Below, piece by piece: positions 48,124 through 59,700 of a stretch of DNA of 64,000 bases; position 1 is the first letter of the stretch, and each line of letters starts with the position of its first letter. This DNA comes from Nematostella vectensis (taxonomy: Eukaryota > Cnidaria > Anthozoa > Actiniaria > Edwardsiidae). Where the stretch lies: NCBI RefSeq assembly GCF_932526225.1, contig NC_064034.1:9301387-9365386 (forward strand), given 5' to 3'. A model generated the notes under the pieces. The model was not told the DNA's origin. It worked only from the letters and a program-made list of their open reading frames with translations, and searched no databases. Position numbers and translations under genes: made by a program.

Positions 48124-48633
48124 TACAACTGCTCGCAAAGTCTTCTTTCGAAAATTAAATTGACCGAGGGAAAGCCCCTATTATGGATCAGTAATATCTT
48201 CCGGTAAAGCAATAGGGGAATGCCCGACATTCAGTTCACCAATGAGTTATATCGGCGGAACCGAAAGTTAAGTGGCACGGTGTTGTGATTGGGCATTTGG
48301 CTACGGTTATATTGGACGAACGCCAACGCCTAAGTCGAGGAAAGGTTCGCAACTCGAGACTTCAGTTGCGCCAAGTTCCGCTCGATTTTTACTTGATGAT
48401 CTCATGACGTATGCGCACGACCCAAGATACTTTCTTCCCCCGAAAAGCTTGTGATAGTCCAGCCCGGTCTACCCTAAACCGCAAAGGGGTGCACAAGATT
48501 AGATCTATACGTATTATGATGCGTATGAGAGTCGAGGACGACGCACACGCAAGATTTTAGAGTACGCTATCACATCTTTTAGCGCGCGGAGAAATACAAC
48601 GCGTGCGTCGTCCCTCCGCCGTCGTCTGAATCT

Positions 48634-48958
48634 AAGGCCCGATTTATAACGTCGCGCTCCTACCGTGCAGAATCTTATTGTTTGGATTCGGCACATGAAC
48701 GGTATGACCTTTAAATCAATTAAGTTCGGCGCGGTAGAATTGAGTTCGGCACGGCACTCAGCGCGGCTGCACCAGTCGTGCTGCTCGGCAAAAGCACGAC
48801 ACCGATTCAAACGTCCTGCATCAAGTCAACTATTGAGCGCGACTTATTTAGTGCGACGTCTGAATCAATTCAACGTTTAACCCAATGTATTTGTATGTCG
48901 ATACAAATAGACAATTAGATTTGGCCCGGCAGGAGCGCGACCTATGAATCGGGCCTTT
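48634..48958. mobile_element. MITE with AAGGCCCGATT terminal inverted repeats
   Basis: AAGGCCCGATTTATAACGTC with GCGCTCCTACCG at the left is inverted at the right as CGGCAGGAGCGCGACC with TATGAATCGGGCCTT. About 325 bp. It is GC-richer than its surroundings, which explains the open reading frames across it. The adjacent stretch 48530-48630 has GACGACGCACACGC / GCGTGCGTCGTC inverted pieces. Confidence 0.8.
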
Positions 48959-50728
48959 ATCGGACCTTACGGAGGGAATTTGAATTTCAAAAAACTGCCG
49001 ATTTATTCTGGGATCACACACTCTATGTTAGAGGTTAAAAAAGAACAGAACGCAATGTAGTTGGTTTTGAGGTACTACATGTTTTAATGTGGCAAAGTTT
49101 ATGTAAATCTGTGTAGTGTACAACTTTCTTGAACTATGTTAAGCTTTAGTTGCCTGGATATATTGCCATGGCAACGGTGATTAACAAGTACTCGATTCAG
49201 GTGATTGCCTATCATTCTAAACACAGGTAATTAGGCGTAGTGTCAATGGGTTGTATTGAGGGGGGGGAGGGAGACTAAAGGCATCTTTTAGGAGTCTACA
49301 CATGTAGTTTTTTGGAATGTTTATAAATTTTGAAGTATCAAAACCAACTAACACTACACCTGGCTTACCTGAAAACCAGAGGCTCTAAATATGTTAACTA
49401 AAGGGGGGTGGGTAAAGCAGACTGGACCCCAGGCTACCCTAACTAGAGGCTTTCAGTAGCTTTCACCTTTACTGCACCTTTAGTGATGCAAGCATAGAAT
49501 ACATCTTTATGAGGTCCATATAATTCTTTATAACTTGATGAAATTTTCAGTACTATTTTTTACAAATTGAATTTTGAGATCCCTCTTTGCGACAAAAATG
49601 CAAATGGTTTTTCAAAAATAAAAATTAAAACTGTGCCAGAACGTAAAATTATATTCTCGACTAGTGATTCACATATTAGACGACAAGCAAATTGAATTTT
49701 GAAGACTGGAAGAAATAAATTAATAAAACAATCACCATTCCAGCATTAATATTAAAAAATCTACTATCTTATTTAAAACTACTGGCTAAATGGCTAGTTT
49801 TCCTCGATATAAAGCTCTAACAGCAAAATTAGAGTGGTTTTCACAAACCCGTGAAATACTATTTAGTTTATTTAGTACTAATACACTGTAATGTCTTTGT
49901 TCTCCTTTGTTCTGGCTTGACTATTACACTTTTACCATTACATTTTGTTGCACAGGATTTTGAAAACCACTCTGGCACCTAACAATGGTAAATATTCTCT
50001 TTAAAATGCTGATGTTCAAAGATAAAGCTCCTTTCAAAACTTCTTATTCTCAAACCTAGCAAACAGTCAGTTTCAGTGTGACTGATTTGCTTGGCGGTGC
50101 CAATTGAGTATGCAGGAATAACACCAAAGGTTATTTCTAAACATGAAAGGCCAGCTTAAACTTTGAAAATGCATTCCCCTATAAGTACTACAGTTGAATT
50201 AATATTCCAATCTATGTTGCACTAACCTACTTAAGCTGAAACCGATATAGAACTACAGGGCATATGAGTCTAGTGATGTTAATAATACCTGAATTACTGT
50301 GATATTTCTTTGCTTCTTCATAAAAAAATGTACGTACAAAATGAATTTTAAAAACATAAAACAACTTGGAAGTAGTCTGCTATGAACATTTTGCCAGCCT
50401 TCTTGTCTTTATGTACATGCATAAAGGCTTGCAGTATTATACACTATGCTTGCCTAGCACTGCTCTTAAAAAACTTGACTTTAAATAGACTGTACCACAT
50501 AGGTAGTCAGAAGAGACCTTAAGATCACTAATGAGCCCACAACTTCCCCTGGCATTCACAAACTAAGGACTATTAAACGTGCTATTGATGCAGGCTTAGT
50601 TAGGTTTAAGGACATGCACCACAAATGTTTCACCAGCATTCAAAGCACCGGGCTAGTTTCATAAGATAAAGATTGATCTCCTTAAAAGCCATCTTGTTAG
50701 TAGTGCAAGTTGTGTTACAAAGATTGAG
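48959..50728. other. Gene-poor region downstream of the kinase gene
   Basis: AT-rich sequence between the miniature element and the kinase stop codon, likely including the kinase 3' UTR on the - strand. No coding sequence or RNA gene was recognised. Confidence 0.6.
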
Positions 50729-53700
50729 CTAAAATAACATACTCTGTCTTCTTCTGGACGGACCTGAAAAACAAAAAAACAAAACAAAAAACAAAACAAA
50801 GACATGAGCACCATAAAGTGACAAGTGTAACTTACTAGTGTTTATTTACTTAGCGATTATTTATCATTTACAGCCAAATTCGTTGTTGTGCGACCTTGGC
50901 TAATCCAAAATCCATGTCTGGTTTGGGAACAGCACGTAGTCAGGCACAAGCTTTGGGGGCAGTTTGTCTGGTTTTGATTGTTTGGTTTGATTGACTATGC
51001 CCTATTCCCAAACAAAGAAAGGAGTTTTCGGTTCTAGGAGGTCGCGCAACAACGAATTTGGCTATAAGGCAACTTGCAGGTCACTAATATTGAGCTCAAA
51101 AGTCTGATTTCATAAATACCTAAAGTCCGTCCAGTGGATCTGTACCCAGGATCTTTGGTGAGCCGAATTTCTTCAAGAGAAAATAAGGAATCCACTGCAA
51201 AGAATAACAATAATTAGAGCTTTAGGAAAATGTGAATTAAAATCATAAAAGGTTTTTTATTATAAAACTTCTGAGGTTCTGGTAGTATTCAAGTTTTCAG
51301 CATTTGTTTTTCTTTTGTCCTAAACAGGGTACACATTTTTTCTTATGTTATGTTATTTTTGAATGGTATGTTTTTTTATAGATATTATTTCGTCCTAAAC
51401 AGGGTTACACGCCCTTGGTGGAAGCAGCCCTATACCCAAAAAGGGGCTGATTACCTCCCTTAGGTATAAGGGAGAAATGAGTGAACCACTCTAAAACAAA
51501 CTAGGTACAACCACAAATTTGTTTGATAGTTTTAGAAAAGACAACATGGTAACATAATCAGAGCAGTAAAATGAATGGCTTCTGGAAAGCACTGTAGTGA
51601 AGATTGGTCCAACTTACAGTCACCAAGGTTCAAACACCTTGTCCCAAGGCTGTAGAAATAGTCGTGTCTCATGGCATCGTGGGCAGACACCCTGTCCTTG
51701 ACGGTATACTAAAATACAGCCAACAACATCAGCCAACAAAATCCTGATCAGCTGAAATATTGTCTGTGCTGCAGTGTCCATAGCAGCCATAGCAGCTCAG
51801 GAGGGGTATCTGTGCCACCCACCCCCCCCCCCCCCACCACCACCACCACCACCACCACAGTTAAAATATAAGAACAGCCATACTGCACAAGGCGGTATCT
51901 CTGAGCAACTGCTTAGGAAAACCTTGGGTCTTCCGGTATGAAGACCCACAATACAAACTTGTAATAAAACATTACCTCTAAAAACTTTTCCAGTAATTCT
52001 AGACCAGAATTGTCCAATCTACAAGTTGCAGAAAACACTCACTGTTAACAAACTTTACTATTCCTTCATTAACGATTTACAAGCTATTACAAAATTGTGA
52101 GAAGACGCACATTTCACCTAGTTTTAAGGGCTTTTGGTACTATCTTTTGAGTCCATTGCAAGGGAAATTTGTTTGTTTTATAAAAGCTTGTGTTTTTTTG
52201 TCAAATCACTTCAAACTTTCAACATATAAGTGTTTTAGTCATAAATGAGACACAAGTGATGTCGACATCTGACCTCACCCATAGTCACGTGACCTAGAAC
52301 AGAAAAACGTGGGAGAAGCTACTGTTGAAATCTAACATCATTTTTTTGTGTGCAGAAATCTTCAATTATCCCATTTGCAAAATTTTGACACCGCAAGAAA
52401 TGGGGAATTTCTATGTTCTTTGAAAACCACATATTTGGTAATAATTTTTCGATTTCTTCAAAAATAAAAAATTCCATGCAAGTTGTTAGGACTGGTAATA
52501 TTAAATAGTTTGAGGGAAAATCCTCTGAAAACATATAAAAATTTCATTTTCTCCTACAAAATGTTAAAAGTTTATTTAAAAAAAAGTTAGAACTAAAGTT
52601 TCCAAGAAAAAAAAAAGACTCGGCTGGGGATTGTACCCGGAGCGCCTGCTCCAGGCTTCCTGGAGAACGTGCAGTGATTTGAGTCTATTTAATCTAATGT
52701 ATCGCTTCTCCCTTCCGTAGCAATAACGTTTTGAGCAACGAGAGAGTACCATAAGCCTTTAACAGTTTTAACGTGTAGAAAATTTAAATTTAACCTTTAA
52801 GAACCAAGAAAATATATGTATATTTTATTTCTCTTGTCTCAAAACCCTTGCAATCAATGTTTTCTCTTGAAATATTTTAATGGTGCTCATATAGTCAATG
52901 CCTTTCCAGTGTTTCTGATAGACATGATCTCTTAACCTAACCTTGGATCAAGGTCTTGGTATATCCTTACCCTACAAAAGATATCTCTGATCCTAAACTC
53001 AGATTTAGGTCTTGATAAATCAATCATTTACAAGGAGGAAAAATGGATCAACTCTCACCTTGGTGCATGAATAATAAGGTTTTCTCTTGGATAATCTGGA
53101 AACTTTCCTGAAAATGAATCCAAGTTATATGTGATTTAATTATGAAAACTACTAAGGGAAGAACGGTTAAGCAACATTTCAGCGACTCATTAATAAACCT
53201 ACTTTCAAGCTAAGGTGCAACAGTATGTGATGCAATATACATGCATGAGCATTTCACTTTAAAAAATAGCAAGCTGTTTAGCTAATGGACCCATTTTTTA
53301 AATATTTGCAGCATTCACCAGCGACCTTCCTGGGGCCGGTTCCCAGAAAGCAGGTTAGCACAAACCCAGGGATAAATACGGCCATCTCGACTTTTGATTG
53401 GGAAAAAGGGCTTTTATCCCTGGGTTAATGTTAACCTGCTTTCTAGGAACCTGGCCCTGGCTGCCAAAATGTGGGTCAATTCTATCAAAGGATACTATCC
53501 TTTTTCCATATGAAACCTTGACTACACACCCCCTCCTTCCCCACCCACTCAAAGCTGAGCATATATATCGAGCAGTCCTAGCATATATTGTGTGGAAATT
53601 CCTCCATTATGCCATCTAGGGTAATATACCTGCAATAAATGCCTCATTTGCTGAGATACCAGGCCAGACTTCCTCAGATGGCGTACCAAGAACCTAGAGC

Positions 53701-56700
53701 ATACCAAGAAGATCATTAAATATGCAATGGTTAAGACGGGGTCATACCAGAGGCTGGTCTTTCAAGATCTTATATGCTGGACTTCCTATTCTAATGTCTT
53801 AAGACCTCATTTCCTATAATTTTCTTTCTGAAATAGTTTAAAACAACTTGAACTTCTAAATCCTTGTCATATTATTGTCACATGAGAATAACATGCCAGT
53901 ATGAGGCAAACTGGGGAGCTTAAGAGAACACTTGATGTACCTTGAAAATCAACAGCAACTCATCTTCCACTGTTGAGCCAGGAAACAGCGGTCGACCTGT
54001 GGCCATCTCAAAAAAGATACACCCAACACCCCTAGATGAAGATAGTATAGTTGTTGTAACTCTTGCTATTTATACTGAGCATAAAGATTCTTAAAGCAAT
54101 CAGCCATTGTAATGCGGCTTACCACATGTCGATCTGAGTTGAGTAAGCTGTTGAGCCAAGAAGAACATCAGGGGGTCTATACCTAAAGATAAACCAAACA
54201 CAAAACACATCATCCAACTGTTTCGAGGGATAAACTGCTGTCAAGACACAAATCGACTAGGGTTGTTTATTTTTGTCTCTAGCCACCTCAAAACACTCAG
54301 CTTCTGGACTGCCTCTATTGTGTGCTAGACTGATGGGAGATGATATGGGAGATGACTGACATCTTGGGGATGAATAATATGACCCGGGGGATGACTTAGC
54401 AAATCATAAATGTTGTCAGGAGATGCATCAAACTTACCACAGAGTAACAACCTCATTGGAATATGTTTTTGTTGGGACAGATTTTGCTCTTGCAAGGCCT
54501 ATAAAAAATTTAATTTGGTAAAGTAAATGCACAGTGTGTGTGCGATATAACGTAACAATAAAAATTAAGCCCTTACCAAAATCAGCTAGTTTAAGCTCTC
54601 CTTTATCATTTATCAGTAGATTTTGGGGCTTTAGGTCCCTTAAAACAGAACAAAAATTATCCAAGAAAAGCACACACTAAAAATATTTTGCAGTCATAAA
54701 ATTATATACTTGACAATGTGGCAAGAAGAAAACGGATGGAATTATCTGCATTAAAACATTATCCTCTGTCTGCTCAAGGCTTACCGATGAAGAACTTTTC
54801 TTTTATGACAGTAGTCAAGCCCTCGTAATAACTGAAATAAAAATATCTGCAACAGATAACAGGAGCATTTTGTTAGATTATTTTAGTATGTCTACATAGC
54901 TAAGAAATAAAAAAAAAGTAATTGTTTAATTGTTATCGTTTAATCATTAATTTCAATGCTATTGCAGCATGAATGCTAAATTACAGCGCAGTCAGGAACA
55001 CATAAATATATACTAAGGGACAAAAAATACATATAACATGGTGAACTCACAGCTAGCGATATTGCATTGTTAGAAATGTACTGAAACGTTCAGTTTTTGC
55101 CCGACTCCACTCCATCCTTTAAGTGCCCGATCTGAGGCTGTTACCATGTGATACAATGTTGCCGGAGGGAAGCAGGTGCTTAATAGGCTCAAGCTCTTTG
55201 GAGCCAGCAATGAACCTCTCACAAATTTGAGCACGACGGTCCGTAAAAGAAGTAAGACCGGCAAACTAGAGGCCAGACTGGTAGTCAAGTTCTGGATAAA
55301 TGATCTTAATTAATGGCTCTTTTTTGTACCCCCTCAATCATCCCTGCCAGGTACCCAGGAAGTGCATTCCCAACAGGCAAAGCATATTCAATCACAGACC
55401 GAATGATGGAGCAATAAATACGTATGAGATCTGCCTGGTGGACACCAGCCTTCCTGAGAACTTGGAGGGAGTATAGGCACTTATTGGCCTTCTTTATCAT
55501 GTAGTCGACATGGGTATTCCATGTCAGGTCATAGCTCAAATGGACACCTAGAAGTTTGTAACAATCTACAACACTGACTCTATTGCCCCCTAGGTTGAGA
55601 TTAGGGAGTGGCGCATGCATATATAAGAAGGAATTAATAAATACTTACCCTAACATTATTCATACTCATAATTCCTCCACAGTCATCCATATATTGTTTT
55701 AAATCTTTTTCCTGGGATAGGAAACAGACAATGTTTATGAAGCATGTTATGGTTGTTGTGTAAGTGTGTATCGGTGTTGGGGTATGTAGTGGCCTCAGTA
55801 TACACTATCTCAACTGGTGTAGATAATTGAGAAAGGGGCAGGGTAGGTAAAGTAAAATTTTCAGAAAAAATAACTTATGTGTGGAGTGGGGGTGTGTGTC
55901 AGGCTTAGGAAAATATGCCATGAGACGCAACCTTTCACATAAAAACTTAAATCATAAATAAAAGACAAAAATATTTGGTGGTATTTAAAGAAAATGGTCT
56001 GGATCCAGTAAGGAGAGGTTGAGAAACTCCTGTAGGGGTAGCCATGGGTACCTCAAAATTGTGTAAGTTGCAAAGTTTCAAATCTCAGGTTTTTAACCCA
56101 AGTCTTGAAGTCTCATTTTTTCAAAAATATTAGGGGTCTCGAAGCCTCGTTTTTTTCACAGGTAGCCCAGACAATGGTTTTGAAGCTTGTTTGTAGCTTG
56201 AAATTGGCTGTTTGTAGTAGAGGTAAAACGAGTGGATTGATGTAGCAATTTTTTGTGAAATGTTGCCAATAAAATTGCCTTAAAACTTAGAACATGTCTT
56301 CTTGTTGCCAAATATATGTCTAATAACAATTTGGGGGTGGTTTTTTTTGTGAAATAAACAAAAACCACCACCAAATCGTTATTATACATACATTTGGTTA
56401 AGTTGTGCTGTGTCCTTTATTTGTGATGTGGCAAAAATGATGTAGTGACTGCTTCATGTTTACAAGGAAGGAATACAGGGAAGGAATAACACAAAGTTCA
56501 CCACCTACCAGGTACTCAAACACAAGCGTGAGAGATTTTTGGGTGTGAACAGTATCATGAAGCGTCACAATGTTGGCATGCTTGAGTCCCTTTAATAATG
56601 ACACTGAAACAAAACAAACAAAGAATATATTTAAAAGTAAGGATTTCATGCTCTATCAATCTCAATTCTGATAAATACAGTATTGGAATGTGTGAATAAA

Positions 56701-59700
56701 AAAAAGCCATGTTATAGAAACCAAGAAAATGCAACCTTTAACAATTTGGCTTGCAAAACCCTTAAACATTTTGGTGAGCAAGGTACAGCACTTTAAATTC
56801 CAAAGCACCCCATCCCCCCCAGAAAAAGGAAAATTGCTGCCACTGTTTACCTTCTCTGATAGCTGTACAGGGTGCCCCCTCCTCGTGTTCAAGTCGTATT
56901 TCTTTGAGTGCTACTATATTATCTGTTAATCTAAGTATGAAGAAAAAGGAAAATTCTGGTTATGTTTGAGCCTAGACCTTTGTATCAACAAGGCCAGATC
57001 AAAAGGCAAGGCCCTTGCCAAGTCGTGGATAATAAAATGGTAATTTGGGACAAAAGCTTGGTTTTGGTGCATTTATTTTTAACACACTTTAGGGTAAAAT
57101 GGTATGTAGAGTATGGACCAAACTAATAAATTTCTTGGCTTTATGTGGTTTTATTTATATATAGGGTATTTTGTCTCAGACAAGTGTAAACAATGGTACT
57201 ACTGTGATGTTGAAATAACTGCTTCAGGTACAGGCCCGTAGCCAGGGGGGGTTCGGGGGGTTTGGATGAACCCCTCCACCCGGCTTGAAGGTCCTCTCAG
57301 AGCAAACAAAAATATATAACATTTGGCTGGAGATATACCGTGCACATCAATATGTATTTTAAATGACTATAAAAATCTTAATTATCTTTATCATTATCGC
57401 TATATGTTAGAAAGTACCCTATTAATAACATGCCTAATGTAATAAGGCGAGAGGGGTATACCAGGAATTTGGTCCGCTAACATGGAAAAAACGAACCACC
57501 CCGCTCAAAATCCTGGCTACGGGCTTGAGGTAAGTCAATGCCCATCTGATTGATTCCCTGGGGACAACCAGTCGACTCAGATACCATTGATGGAAAGGGG
57601 CCCTCTAGCCCTCCTTGGGTGATTTTGCTTACAGACATTTAAAAAACTGATTCCTGCTCTTGGCAAACGAAGTTCAGTCTAGAAATGTTATTCATGGAGA
57701 CATTGGAAACAACGCTATTCGTAGAGAAGTACAGATAAATTCCGAAGCTTAAATTATAAGAGCAAGAATATGTTGGAGCTAATTCAGCAAGCATGCATGC
57801 AAGAAATAAACAAAGAATTTGGTACACAGCCAGCAGTAGTAAAGGGGAAGTGGAAATGGCTTACCAGTGGCGTTTCGTAAGTCTGTTGACAACATGATAT
57901 ATCGTGAAAGTTGAACTGATAACGAACGGACTTTAAAGGGAAACCTTGCATTCAGATAGCTATTTATCGAATGTGGCTCGATTTTTAATTGGCAAGAAAG
58001 GCAGGAATGACGTTAAATCATAGTCTTAACCTTCAAAGAATTCAACTACGGCCGCCATGTTTTTTTTACATGGTTTGGAAAACCGCTGACAATTTGCGGG
58101 CTTTTTTGCTAAAACGTTTGATTTGATTGGCCAAGAGTTGTGATAGTAGAAGAGTCATGATTGGCTATGGAGTCGGCGATTAGTAAGCTATTAGCGATTA
58201 GCGAGTGACACATACCCGCCACTGCAAAAAGTCCTGAATAGCTTCGCTATCCACGATTTAAAAAAAAAAACAGAAATAAGGCAAAAGTATTTATGTGCGC
58301 CTTCAACAGCAAAGGGCCATCAATCATTTGATCAGGAGAGAGGGTCAATAATTGGCAGGGTTTTTTTTTAGGGCCCCCCCCCTTGACAACCTTGAATATA
58401 GAGACCCTTAAGTCATATTTCTTTGAGTGCTACTATATTAACTGTTAATCGAAGTGTGAAGAAAAAGGAAAATAAAAAAAACATGTCAGCCTAAATAAGG
58501 TAACATTGTCAGTTGATTCTGGTTATGTTTGAGCCAAGATCTTTGTATCAACAACACCAGGAAAAAAAAAACAGAAATAAGGCAAAAGTATTTATGTGCC
58601 CCTTCAACAGCAAAGGGCCATTAATCATTAAATCAGGGGAGGGGGTCAATAATTGGCAGGGTTTTTGTAGGGGCCCCCCTTGAGAACCTTGAATATAGAG
58701 GCCCTTTTTAGGGGCAATTTAGGTCCACCCTTTATATATTTAATGCCCTCCTCTTCTTGCACCCTTTGAACAAAGAAGAGGAAACAAAAGGACCACCCCT
58801 TGTTTAAACCTCCTCCTCCCCTGTAAAGGAAAGAACTTACTTGCTTTTCCCTTTAAAAACAGTTGCATATGTCCCCTGCAAATAAAAAAAGCAATGATCA
58901 TACCTTGTTGAGAAAAGTCAATAACATGCTAAAACTTTTAGTCATCATTATTAAAAATCTATCTAACACACAGCATGTGATTTAAAAAATCTACTTAGTA
59001 GTAGTATTAAATAAATATCATATACATGGATCTTTTGACTCCATTAAAAGTAAACAGGAGCGATCATAGGCAAAATCAAGTATAACCCTAAGGGATAGTA
59101 GTGCTTCAGGTGTAGTCAGCAGCAATTTTAGCCCCTATTAGATAACACTACATACACATTTACAGTGTCATAAATTTTGTTGCAGTTAGTATGACACTGC
59201 CAGCAAGCACATCTCTCTTTAGATGATCTGTTAGAGTGGTTCAGTTGTTATTGCATAGGATGATCAATTAGTGTGAGACCCCTAAGGGATAGCATAATCA
59301 AAAAATAACACCCCCTAACTGATAGCATATAGATAGTATGCTAAACATTAAAAATAGGATGACCATCCCTGTCTAATTGATGGAAAGTAAAAACCCCCTT
59401 CACAGGTACATCCCCCGTTATAAAATTATTGATCCACCTGGGTTTCACAGGAAGCGACATTATTTAAAATAGGTGTATATTTGAGAAGAGTTATTAAACT
59501 ATGATGCTTGCTATGTATTTTAAATGTTTGTAAATCAGCATTACCTCCCCAAGCTTATCCAGTTTTGTGTAAGTCTCCATTTTCCCATAACCCAGCTCAG
59601 ACTGAAATAAAAACTTGTGTTAGAACACAAAAGATGGAAAGACATTGTGATAAACAAGAGTGGTCACCAGCCTCTTTTCACTGTAAACTAAATCATATAT

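Noticed and set aside
48514-48810. 98-residue Arg-rich reading frame on the - strand
   Set aside because: It overlaps a miniature element with clear inverted ends; the openness reflects GC-rich repeat sequence.
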